This document shows positions 37,803-48,900 of a stretch of DNA of 64,000 nucleotides, one piece after another. A model generated the notes under the pieces. The model saw nothing but the letters and a program-made list of their open reading frames with translations. It was not told where the DNA came from and ran no database searches. Numbering within the stretch: position 1 is the stretch's first letter; every line of letters begins with the position of its first letter. The stretch is from Saccharomyces uvarum. Its lineage: Eukaryota > Ascomycota > Saccharomycetes > Saccharomycetales > Saccharomycetaceae. The stretch is from contig OX365943.1 in assembly GCA_947243795.1 (NCBI GenBank), forward strand, positions 62,001 to 126,000. Reading direction: 5' to 3'. A program made the translations under genes and the position numbers.

Positions 37803-38660
37803 ATGTCCTCCGATTTAGCTGCTGAATTAGGATTTGACCCTACTTTAAAGAAGAAGAAGAAGACCAAGAAGGTAATCCCAGATGATTTTGATGCTGCAGT
37901 AAACGGTAAAGAAAATGGTTCAGGTGATGATCTATTTGCCGGATTAAAGAAGAAAAAGAAGAAGTCCAAGAGTGCTTCTGCCGATGCCGAGCCAGAAACG
38001 GAGCCTACTGACGACATAGCCGAAGCCTTGGGTGAGTTGTCCTTGAAGAAGAAAAAGAAGAAGACTAAGGACAGTAGTGTAGACGCGTTCGAAAAAGAAT
38101 TAGCCAAGGCTGGTCTAGAAAACGTCGATGTTGAAAGCAAAGAAGCCACTCCAGTTGCTAGCGCCAGCATCCAACAAGAGGTCGGTCTACCTTATCCAGA
38201 ATTATTATCTAGATTTTTCAACATTTTAAGAACCAATAATCCAGAACTTGCTGGTGATAGAAGTGGTCCAAAGTTCAGAATTCCTCCTCCTGTTTGTTTG
38301 CGTGATGGTAAAAAGACTATTTTCTCGAATATCCAAGATATCGCCGAAAAATTGCATAGATCTCCAGAACATTTGATTCAATATCTATTTGCAGAATTAG
38401 GTACATCTGGTTCTGTTGACGGTCAAAAAAGATTAGTTATCAAGGGTAAGTTTCAATCTAAACAAATGGAAAACGTTCTAAGAAGATACATTTTGGAATA
38501 CGTCACTTGTAAAACTTGTAAGAGTATTAACACTGAATTAAAGAGAGAACAATCCAACAGATTGTTCTTCATGGTCTGTAAAAGTTGTGGTTCTACCAGA
38601 TCTGTCACTTCCATCAAAACCGGTTTCCAAGCTACCGTCGGTAAGAGAAGGAGAATGTGA
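37803..38660 (+). CDS. SUI3: SUI3 (YPL237W), eIF2 beta subunit
   Basis: 285 residues, as in S. cerevisiae, starting [20 protein letters not shown]. eIF2 beta is part of the eIF2-GTP-Met-tRNAi ternary complex; it contacts eIF5 and eIF2B and influences start-codon selection. The N-terminal half has the three lysine blocks K1-K3 ([27 protein letters not shown]) that bind the W2/HEAT domains of eIF5 and eIF2B epsilon, and mRNA. The C-terminal half has the conserved alpha/beta core ([20 protein letters not shown]) and a C4 zinc-binding motif CKTCKS...CKSCG (about residues 236-262), the site of classic Sui- mutations. The upstream in-frame Met codons at 37668 and 37689 were not chosen because the family starts here. 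Confidence 0.97.
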   Translation: MSSDLAAELGFDPTLKKKKKTKKVIPDDFDAAVNGKENGSGDDLFAGLKKKKKKSKSASADAEPETEPTDDIAEALGELSLKKKKKKTKDSSVDAFEKELAKAGLENVDVESKEATPVASASIQQEVGLPYPELLSRFFNILRTNNPELAGDRSGPKFRIPPPVCLRDGKKTIFSNIQDIAEKLHRSPEHLIQYLFAELGTSGSVDGQKRLVIKGKFQSKQMENVLRRYILEYVTCKTCKSINTELKREQSNRLFFMVCKSCGSTRSVTSIKTGFQATVGKRRRM

Positions 38661-38950
38661 TGTTGGTGCTTTATCTGTTAGCATATATATAATAAATACG
38701 GATTTCGTTTATCTTGTGTATTTTATTCGTTTCATTAGATATTTAATGTTCAAATGAAGAAAAATTAAAAAAATTTTTAATATAGTACTTAAAAACTCTT
38801 ACAGAAAAAAAACTTCATGCACAGTTATAAACATGAAGTAGTAGCGGCGACCTTCCTCAGCTAAGACATCCACATTGCATGGGACCAGCCTGCTGCCATG
38901 TCCTGCCTTTTTCGTTGAAGCGCAGAGGGAGCTTCAAGAAGCAAAATCAA

Positions 38951-40045
38951 TCAACTCTCCACATCTTGTAAAATATTTAATAATTGACTGGTAGTAGGTC
39001 TTTGTATAGGGTCCACTTGAATGCACTTCTTGATCACACTCAGAAGGCCCTCAGAAAATCGGGAATTTCTTGGGAAACTATACTTGCCAGTATTGATAGC
39101 ATAGGTTATAGAAGCGCCGTGTATTTGTTCTTCACGCTCAAAAGGAGAAATGCCAAACATTAAAGTATAAAACGTACAACCCAGAGACCAAATGTCCACT
39201 TTACAATCCAATGCTTGATTCAATCTCAAATCCAAAAGTTCCGGTGCAGTATATGGTAGTGTGCAGTTGTCGTTTACCCATTCTTGTAGTTCTCTGAGCT
39301 GGTTTCTATTTCCAATTATTAAGTCAGCTTGAGAACAAGAGCCAAGGTCACCTATTACCGGCAATCCGTCTGACGAAAATAGAATATTGGAAGGTGTAAT
39401 GTCGCGATGTGCGTATGCAATTGAAGCGCCTAAATTGGAAGAAAGCATATCCATTTCTAGAGGAGTGTCTTCTAAAAGAAACGCTGTTTCATCACTATAA
39501 GTCATAGATACTGTATCGACAGTCGTTCTGGAATTGGTATTATCCTGTCTTGATGCCGGATCGTGTAAACAAAGTAAGCCTCTTATCACTCCAAGCATTA
39601 TCCTGACGCATTCTGCTTCTGATATAAAAGTACCTTCCAACAGCCTCCGGTTAATCGAGTCTTGTAAGCTCCCTAATGCATAAAAGGGTAATATTATGTA
39701 AATTGACTTTGAACCATCTTTCTCCTGCATTACTTGAGAGTCAATGCTTTGAATAACATAAGGGCTTTGAAATCGTTTGTAGTTCTCTATCTCTCGCATA
39801 CCATTAGATATACTCTCTACGCTAGGGCAAATAATCTTTTTTAGTGCATACAGTTCCGGTGCAACAACACCATTTTCCATAATGAGAGAACCCTTCAATA
39901 GCTGCACAAGATACACAAACGACAGTCCGCCTTCTCCCAGTAATCTTTGTATTTTATATCGTTTATCATTCACTCTGATAGTTGTATCGGAAAAGCCACG
40001 GCAGCAGCACAAATACTGGAACAGTTCCAGTACAATAGAACTCAT
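38951..40045 (-). CDS. ENV7: ENV7 (YPL236C), vacuolar membrane protein kinase (NAK family)
   Basis: 364 residues, as in S. cerevisiae. Env7 is a palmitoylated kinase of the vacuole membrane that restrains vacuole fusion; it is the ortholog of human STK16. The palmitoylation site is the C13-C14-C15 cluster in YLCCCRGF. Kinase motifs in order are the glycine loop LLGEGGLSFVYLV (about 36-48), the catalytic lysine in YALKKI, the catalytic loop HRDITPSNILF, the magnesium loop as GDLGS (DLG rather than DFG, as in this family), YTAPELLDL and IWSLGCTFYTLMFG. An insert between the N- and C-lobe motifs (NTNSRTTVDTVSMTYSDETA) is low complexity. The stop is convergent with SUI3. Confidence 0.96.
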   Translation of the reverse strand: MSSIVLELFQYLCCCRGFSDTTIRVNDKRYKIQRLLGEGGLSFVYLVQLLKGSLIMENGVVAPELYALKKIICPSVESISNGMREIENYKRFQSPYVIQSIDSQVMQEKDGSKSIYIILPFYALGSLQDSINRRLLEGTFISEAECVRIMLGVIRGLLCLHDPASRQDNTNSRTTVDTVSMTYSDETAFLLEDTPLEMDMLSSNLGASIAYAHRDITPSNILFSSDGLPVIGDLGSCSQADLIIGNRNQLRELQEWVNDNCTLPYTAPELLDLRLNQALDCKVDIWSLGCTFYTLMFGISPFEREEQIHGASITYAINTGKYSFPRNSRFSEGLLSVIKKCIQVDPIQRPTTSQLLNILQDVES

Positions 40046-42001
<1,956 letters not shown>

Positions 42002-42046
42002 GCATTTTGTATTCTAAATTGGAAATAATATTACATATGAATATAT

Positions 42047-42068
42047 ATATATATAAATTTATATATAT
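42047..42068. terminator. Perfect A/T palindrome in the RVB2-VMA11 convergent gap
   Basis: Bases 42047-42068 form a 22-base perfect palindrome of alternating A/T arms around AAATTT. It is 46 bases past the RVB2 stop, in the 320-base gap 42002-42321 between convergent genes. TATATA arms read the same on both strands, so the element could serve as 3'-end efficiency element for both transcripts. The gap also has a long purine-rich run (42087-42122). Confidence 0.6.
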
Positions 42069-42321
42069 GTGATTGTCGGTAATAAAAGATAAAAGAAAAA
42101 AAATAAAAAAAAAAAAGAAAATAAGCGTAAAGAAACAGTGGTACGTTTGCATACCGAGGGCCATGTGATGTACCATTCTTTCGAACGATTATCGATTGCT
42201 TATATATATAACAATACTATATTTTATACTATATTCTATACATATATGAGGAGGGATTTTGCGTTTAGGAGAAGTTTTTTTTTTTATTTTTATTACTGCT
42301 ATTTTCCTTCAAACTCTTGAC

Positions 42322-42816
42322 TCATTCAGAGCCTCTAGTGTTCAAAATCAAAGCTACAATCATACCGTATAGTCCTAGAACTTCAGAGAAAATAAGAATC
42401 AAAACAATACCGACGAAAAGCCTTGGCTGGTGCATATACTTTCTGACACCCACATCGCCGACCATACCGATAGCGTAACCACTACTCAAACAGGCAAACC
42501 CTACACAGAGCCCACAGCTTAAGTGCATGAACCCGTTGAAGAGAGTATAGTCTTCCGTAGGAGACAAATTACCTGCAATTAAGACGGCCACAACAAGACC
42601 ATAAATGGCTAAAATACCACTCATGACCACGGGGATCAGAGACTTCATGATCAATTCGGGCTTGAAAGTACCGATACCAGCAATACCAATACCTGACTTG
42701 GCTGTGCCGATGGCAGCACCTAAACAGGAAAGTACCATGGCAGCAGCACAACCTGCAAACCCGAAAAAGGGAGCGTAGAATGGTGCGTATATGTTAGTTG
42801 CGAGTTGCATTGACAT
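42322..42816 (-). CDS. VMA11: VMA11/TFP3 (YPL234C), V-ATPase Vo proteolipid subunit c'
   Basis: 164 residues, as in S. cerevisiae, when started at [17 protein letters not shown]; the frame is open 25 codons further upstream. Vma11 is the fungal-specific c' subunit of the vacuolar ATPase proton ring. Four transmembrane helices are visible: [60 protein letters not shown] and [20 protein letters not shown]. The proton-carrying glutamate is in the last helix (FSEVLGLYG). The repeated [11 protein letters not shown] pattern reflects internal duplication in the proteolipid family. It is divergent from NSL1. Confidence 0.97.
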   Translation of the reverse strand: MSMQLATNIYAPFYAPFFGFAGCAAAMVLSCLGAAIGTAKSGIGIAGIGTFKPELIMKSLIPVVMSGILAIYGLVVAVLIAGNLSPTEDYTLFNGFMHLSCGLCVGFACLSSGYAIGMVGDVGVRKYMHQPRLFVGIVLILIFSEVLGLYGMIVALILNTRGSE

Positions 42817-43519
42817 GTTTATAGAGAATAATAGAATGGACCCTTTTCCTCCTCCGACTCTTGCTTTGTTATATGTATCTATTCTTTGCAAGCAAAAAAG
42901 AAAAGTACCAGGTTATCGATATTCCTTTTTTAACTAATCACTCTTTCAATAGGGAATATTTCTTAGCGGAAAGCTGCGTACCGGGTAAAACACGCATCAT
43001 CCAAGTGCTGCTTTTAGGTAAAACTACAACCCAAACAGGCATAGACCCCGACAAGCGATATTACTCGAGGAAGAGATCCGGATGACGGCACACTTACGTT
43101 CTCTTAAAAGCAGTCTCTTCACCATTTTTTCCATTTTTTTTTCAAGGGGAGAAAAGTTCTGCAGCAAGTCAAGAAAAAGGCTCAATTGAGTCCGACCCGG
43201 CAAATCAACAGCACTTAAGGTGCCCATACGCACACATACATATATATAATTACATACCACCGGTTGAGGCAAAGGTGTTTGCGTTCGGCTGGTGCTGTTT
43301 TTTGTTGTCAGCTCAGTGGGCGTTCTTGATACATAATGGGAAAAATAGAGCGATGGCACAATTTGCCGCGATTCATTGTGCGTGCGAAAACGCAAGAGAA
43401 TAAACAAACAAACAAAGGACGCAAGTTGAGCAGTTGATGCAGATCTAAGGAAGCGAACTCTAGCCCCGGATCTTGTGTCTTCATCAACAACGCTTGAAAG
43501 ACAATAACAGCACGCTAAG
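42817..43519. promoter_or_regulatory. VMA11-NSL1 divergent promoter with a Reb1 site
   Basis: CGGGTAA at 42982-42988 is a Reb1 consensus site about 165 bases upstream of the VMA11 ATG. No gene is supported in this 703-base gap: the minus-strand open frame 43024-43743 overlaps the NSL1 coding region and has no homology-like features, and the 42861-43085 frame is likewise featureless. Confidence 0.6.
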
Positions 43520-44176
43520 ATGTCACAAAGCCACTCCAAAAAGCTGGACGTAACTGTTGAGCAGCTTCGAAGCATATACCACCAGTTCCATGATATCCTA
43601 GAGGAGAAAACCGACCTGCATTTGCCAAAGAAGGACCGCGACGATGATGCTGTCAGAAGAGAGGTACAGATACAATTGCAAGAGTTTTTGTTGAGTGCCA
43701 TGACGATGGCCTCCAAATCATTAGAAGTGGTAAACGCCGACACTCAGGGCAAGACAGTCAAGCAGCTAATCATGGAGTCTCAGGAGAAGTACATGGAGCC
43801 CTTCGATCTGGAGCTGAATGAGCAAGTCAGGAAGATGTACCAAGAGTGGGAAGACGAAACGGTCAAGGTGGCCCAGTTAAGGCAGACAGGGCCCGCCAAG
43901 ATCAACGAGGTATACAACAACGCCAAGGACGAATACCTGATGCATCTAGATGGAAGAATCGGCGTTCTGGAAGCCAGAATGACAGACCAGCAAGCCGCGG
44001 AGCAAGATGAAGGCGGCGAAGGCGGTGATCAAGCTGCCGAGACTAACTGGGAAGACATTAAGCACGATTATGAGGTCTCGCTCAATGAGCTGAGCCAAAC
44101 ACAACAAAGCCTGCCTCAAGTAAGATACAACGTGGAGAAGGTCAAGCATCTAATGGACTACCTAGAGAAGGATTGA
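43520..44176 (+). CDS. NSL1: NSL1 (YPL233W), MIND/Mis12 kinetochore complex subunit
   Basis: 218 residues (216 in S. cerevisiae). Nsl1 is an essential subunit of the MIND complex (Mtw1, Nnf1, Nsl1, Dsn1), which links the inner kinetochore to Ndc80 and Spc105. The protein is almost entirely helical and heptad-rich, for example VTVEQLRSIYHQFHDILEEK at about 12-31, NEQVRKMYQEWEDETVKVAQ and the C-terminal QVRYNVEKVKHLMDYLEKD, which forms the part of the rod that contacts other outer-kinetochore complexes. A Gly/Glu-rich break (EQDEGGEGGDQAAE) sits near residues 164-177. Confidence 0.95.
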   Translation: MSQSHSKKLDVTVEQLRSIYHQFHDILEEKTDLHLPKKDRDDDAVRREVQIQLQEFLLSAMTMASKSLEVVNADTQGKTVKQLIMESQEKYMEPFDLELNEQVRKMYQEWEDETVKVAQLRQTGPAKINEVYNNAKDEYLMHLDGRIGVLEARMTDQQAAEQDEGGEGGDQAAETNWEDIKHDYEVSLNELSQTQQSLPQVRYNVEKVKHLMDYLEKD

Positions 44177-44608
44177 AATGCAAACTCACAAGTAGAACTG
44201 CGTTCGTGCGACGTGACCGAGCGTTGTTGGTGGTTCCACTTTTGTACGAATAGCTGGGAAAAAAATAAAAAGTACAGCCAGCCTTTTCTATACGTTAACG
44301 AGAAGGGACAATACGCAGGCTGAGTACAGAGAGGGATCCACTATTTTGCCCGTTAAAGAGAAAAAATTAGTGTCTGTGAAACGCGAATACAAAAAAAGAA
44401 AGGTAGCAGGATCTTTCTATTTTCGTAAAACGTCAAGGACAAGAGCAACTTGCATTGTGTGTGTAGCAAAGGAAAGAGATCACTAGTTTTCACTCAAAGA
44501 GCCAAAACCCCATTCATAGAGCAAATAACGCTTTTATCGGAAGAACGTGTTTAGTCTAGAAGAACCCTTTACAATTAAAAAGGGCAACCAAAAATAGAAA
44601 CCTAAAAG
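44177..44608. other. NSL1 3' UTR and SSO1 promoter
   Basis: 432 bases between plus-strand genes. No gene, repeat or confident regulatory motif is recognised; the last 100 bases are A-rich as in many yeast 5' UTRs. Confidence 0.6.
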
Positions 44609-45481
44609 ATGAGTTACAACAATCCATATCAGATGGAGACCCCTTTTGAGGAATCATATGAGCTGAACGAAGACGTCAGTGCTGCCGGTGTCGATGGTCA
44701 CGATTTTGTGGGGTTCATGAATAAGGTCAGCGAAATTAATCGCGATCTTGATAAGTACGACCATACCATCGACCAAATTGATTCACTGCACAGGAGGCTT
44801 CTGACCGAAGTCAATGAAGAGCAGGCAGGCCATTTGAGACATTCTTTGGACAACTTCGTGGCACAAGCGAAAGATTTGCAGTTCAAACTGAAAAGTGAGA
44901 TCAAAAGTGTCCAAATGGATGGAATACACGACACAAATAAACAAGCTCAAGCGGAAAACTCCAGGCAAAGATTCTTGAAGCTGATCCAGGACTATAGAAT
45001 CGTGGACTCTAACTACAAGGAAGAGAACAAAGAGCAAGCCAAGAGGCAGTACATGATCATCCAGCCAGAGGCCACCGAAGACGAAGTCGAAGCCGCCATA
45101 AGCGATGTGGGAGGCCAGCAAATATTTTCACAAGCGTTGTTGAATGCAAACAGGCGTGGGGAAGCCAAGACCGCTCTTGCGGAGGTCCAGGCAAGACACC
45201 AAGAGTTGCTGAAACTAGAAAAATCCATGGCTGAACTAACACAGTTGTTTAATGACATGGAAGAGCTCGTAATAGAACAGCAGGAGAACGTGGACGTCAT
45301 TGATAAGAACGTCGAAGACGCTCAACTGGACGTAGAGCAAGGTGTCGGCCACACAGACAAGGCTGTCAAGAGTGCCAGAAGAGCAAGAAAGAACAAGATC
45401 AGATGCTGGTTAATTGTCTTCGCCATCATCGTTGTTGTCGTCATTGTCGTCGTCGTGCCAACCGTTATCAAATCACGTTGA
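44609..45481 (+). CDS. SSO1: SSO1 (YPL232W), plasma membrane t-SNARE (syntaxin)
   Basis: 290 residues, as in S. cerevisiae. Sso1 pairs with Sec9 and Snc1/2 to fuse secretory vesicles with the plasma membrane, and is also needed for sporulation. The order is a short acidic N-terminus, the Habc three-helix bundle (about 30-155; FVGFMNKVSEINRDLDKYDH, RHSLDNFVAQAKDLQFKLKS), a linker, and the Qa-SNARE motif (about 190-255; ELLKLEKSMAELTQLFNDME) with the zero-layer Gln in LVIEQQENVDVIDK. A basic patch ARRARKNK precedes the C-terminal anchor CWLIVFAIIVVVVIVVVVPT (about 266-285). SSO2 is the paralog elsewhere. Confidence 0.97.
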   Translation: MSYNNPYQMETPFEESYELNEDVSAAGVDGHDFVGFMNKVSEINRDLDKYDHTIDQIDSLHRRLLTEVNEEQAGHLRHSLDNFVAQAKDLQFKLKSEIKSVQMDGIHDTNKQAQAENSRQRFLKLIQDYRIVDSNYKEENKEQAKRQYMIIQPEATEDEVEAAISDVGGQQIFSQALLNANRRGEAKTALAEVQARHQELLKLEKSMAELTQLFNDMEELVIEQQENVDVIDKNVEDAQLDVEQGVGHTDKAVKSARRARKNKIRCWLIVFAIIVVVVIVVVVPTVIKSR

Positions 45482-45664
45482 ACTACACCATGCCCCTCTG
45501 TTTTTATTTAACCCCGAACTCCTCCTTTGTGTATCTTTAACCGATCTTAATACTTCTACTTATCTATTCTTTTCTATTCTTCACTATACTCTAAATTCTT
45601 TCATTCTTCAGCCAATAACGCCAAGCGATGTTTAATACACTGAAGTTTAATGTGGTAATGCATA

Positions 45665-45686
45665 TATACGGGTGGTTACCCGTATA
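45665..45686. promoter_or_regulatory. Reb1 site within a 9-base inverted repeat, FAS2 promoter
   Basis: TATACGGGT at 45665-45673 and ACCCGTATA at 45678-45686 are exact inverted repeats separated by four bases. The right arm contains the Reb1 consensus TTACCCG (45676-45682); the left arm is a half-match in the opposite direction. Reb1 is a general regulatory factor known at yeast FAS promoters. Confidence 0.65.
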
Positions 45687-45734
45687 ATTTACTATCGCGT
45701 TGGCAAAATCCAACCGTTTTTTTTATCCCTATGG

Positions 45735-45744
45735 TTTTCACATG
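45735..45744. promoter_or_regulatory. UASINO (Ino2/Ino4 site) of FAS2
   Basis: TTTTCACATG reads CATGTGAAAA on the other strand and matches the inositol/choline-responsive element CATRTGAAAT at nine of ten positions. FAS1 and FAS2 are known Ino2/Ino4 targets. It lies about 220 bases before the FAS2 ATG, with a TATATAA box at 45852-45858. Confidence 0.7.
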
Positions 45745-45961
45745 CCATTTGCTCGCTTGGCAAGGTTACGACCGAAATCTTACTAGGGTACGGTTTGTTG
45801 GGTAGTTGACAGATGTTGGGAAGCAAGATGCTTCTAAACGGACGTACCTCATATATAACTCGTGTAATTTAAGTATTTAACACTGAAATATCACGCTCTT
45901 TGTTCTTCTCGAGTAACGAATAAAGCAACTTCCAAGGGTAACCACAGCACCAATTAAAAAT

Positions 45962-48900
45962 ATGAAACCGGAAGTCGAGCAAGAATTAGCTCATATCTTA
46001 CTTACTGAATTGTTGGCTTATCAATTCGCATCTCCCGTTAGATGGATTGAAACTCAAGATGTCTTTTTGAAAGAGTTCAACACTGAAAGAGTTGTTGAAA
46101 TCGGTCCTTCGCCAACTTTGGCTGGGATGGCTCAAAGAACTTTGAAGAATAAGTACGAATCTTACGATGCTGCTTTATCTTTACAAAGACAAATCTTATG
46201 CTACTCCAAAGACTCCAGAGAGATCTACTATACCCCAGATCCATCTGAATTAGCCGCAAATGAAGAAGCTGCTAAGGAAGAAGCTCCAGCTCCAGTTGCC
46301 GCTGCTGCCCCCGCTGCTGCCGCTGCCCCAGTCCCAGTTGCTGCCCCAGCTCCAGTTGCTGCTGTTGCTGAAATAGCCGATGAACCTGCTAAGGCTTCTT
46401 TGGTCTTACGTGTCTTGGTTGCTCATAAATTGAAGAAATCATTAGACTCAATTCCAATGTCCAAGACCATCAAAGACTTGGTCGGTGGTAAATCCACTGT
46501 TCAGAATGAAATTTTGGGTGATTTGGGTAAGGAATTCGGTTCCACCCCAGAGAAGCCAGAAGAAACTCCATTGGAAGAATTGGCTGAAGCTTTCCAAGAC
46601 ACCTTCTCCGGTGCTTTGGGTAAACAATCTTCTTCTTTGTTGTCAAGATTAATCTCTTCTAAGATGCCTGGTGGGTTTACTATCACCGTGGCTAGAAAAT
46701 ACTTACAGACCCGTTGGGGTTTGCCATCTGGTAGACAAGATGGTACCCTTTTAGTGGCCTTATCCAACGAGCCTGCTGCCCGTTTGGGTTCTGAAGCTGA
46801 AGCCAAGGCTTTCTTGGACTCCATGGCTCAAAAATACGCTTCCATTACTGGTATTGATTTGTCCTCTTCAGCCAGTGCCGCTGCCGCTCCAGGCGCTGCC
46901 GCTGGTGGTGCTACCATTGATGCTGGTGCCTTGGATGAAATCACCAAGGACCACAAGGTCTTGGCTCGTCACCAACTACAAGTCTTGGCTCGTTACTTGA
47001 AGATGGATTTGGATGGCGGTGAAAGAAAATACTTAAAAGAAAAGGACAATGTCTCCGAATTACAAGCTCAATTAGATTACTTGAATGCTGAACTAGGTGA
47101 ATTCTTCATTAGTGGTGTTGCCACCTCTTTCTCTAGAAAGAAGGCCAGAGTTTTCGATTCTTCTTGGAATTGGGCCAAGCAATCTTTATTGTCCTTATAT
47201 TTCGAAATTATTCACGGTGTCTTGAAGAATGTTGACAGAGAAGTTGTTAGCGAAGCTATCAACATCATGAACAGGTCTAACGATGCCTTGATTAAGTTTA
47301 TGGAATACCACATCTCTAACACTGATCAAACTAAGGGTGAAAACTACCAATTGGTTAAGACTCTTGGTGAACAGTTGATTCAAAACTGTAAACAAGTCTT
47401 GGATGTCGATCCAGTTTACAAGGATGTTGCTAAACCAACTGGTCCAAAGACTGCCATTGACAAGAATGGTAACATTACTTACTCAGAAGAACCAAGAGAA
47501 AAAGTCAGAAAACTATCTCAATATGTTCAAGAAATGGCCCTTGGTGGTCCAATCACTAAGGACTCCCAACCAACTATTGAAGAAGATTTGACCCGTGTTT
47601 ACAAGGCTATAAATGCTCAAGCTGATAAGCACGATATCTCTAGCTCTACCAAGATTGAATTCGAAAAGTTATACAGTGACTTGATGAAATTCTTGGAAAG
47701 CTCCAAAGAAATTGATCCTTCTCAGACCACTCAATTAGCTGGTATGGTTGTTGAAGATGCCTTGGACAAAGACTCTACCAAAGAAGTTGCTTCTTTGCCA
47801 AACAAATCCACTATCTCTAAAACCGTTTCTTCTACTATTCCAAGAGAAACTATCCCTTTCTTACATTTAAGAGTAAAGACTCCTGCCGGGGATTGGAAAT
47901 ACGATCGTCAATTATCGTCTCTTTTCTTGAATGGTTTGGAAAAGGCTGCCTTCAACGGTGTCACTTTCAAAGACAAGTATGTTTTGATCACTGGTGCTGG
48001 TAAGGGCTCTATTGGTGCCGAAGTCTTGCAAGGTTTGTTGCAAGGTGGTGCTAAAGTTATTGTTACCACCTCTCGTTTCTCTAAACAAGTTACAGACTAT
48101 TATCAATCAATTTACGCTAAGTACGGTGCCAAGGGTTCTACTTTAATCGTTGTTCCATTCAACCAAGGTTCTAAGCAAGATGTTGAAGCTTTGATTGAAT
48201 ATATCTACGACAATGAAAAGAACGGTGGTCTAGGTTGGGATCTAGATGCTATTATTCCATTTGCCGCCATTCCAGAACAAGGTATTGAACTTGAAAACAT
48301 TGATTCTAAATCTGAATTTGCTCATAGAATCATGTTGACCAATATTTTAAGAATGATGGGTAGTGTCAAGAAGCAAAAATCAGCTAGAGGTATTGAAACA
48401 AGACCAGCTCAAGTTATTTTGCCAATGTCTCCAAACCATGGTACTTTCGGTGGTGATGGTATGTACTCAGAATCTAAGTTGTCTTTGGAAACTTTATTCA
48501 ACAGATGGCATTCTGAATCCTGGGCTAACCAAATGACCGTTTGTGGTGCTATTATTGGTTGGACTAGAGGTACTGGTTTGATGAGTGCCAACAACGTCAT
48601 TGCTGAAGGTATTGAAAAGATGGGTGTTCGTACTTTCTCTCAAAAGGAAATGGCCTTCAATTTGTTAGGTTTATTGACCCCAGAAGTTGTTGAACTATGT
48701 CAAGAATCTCCTGTTATGGCTGATTTGAACGGTGGTTTACAATTCGTTCCTGAATTGAAGGACTTCACTGCTAGATTGCGTAAAGAATTGGTCGAAACTT
48801 CTGAAGTTAGAAAAGCTGTTTCCATCGAAACTGCCTTGGAACATAAGATTGTTAACGGTAGCAGTGCAGACGCCGCTTATGCTCAAGTTCAAGTTCAACC

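Noticed and set aside
43024-43743. 239-codon minus-strand frame across the NSL1 promoter and 5' coding region
   Set aside because: It overlaps the well-supported NSL1 gene and reads as low-complexity Ser/Leu/Arg sequence without conserved motifs.
45665-45686. Possible rho-type terminator hairpin
   Set aside because: This is a eukaryotic nuclear sequence; the inverted repeat is better explained by Reb1 sites.
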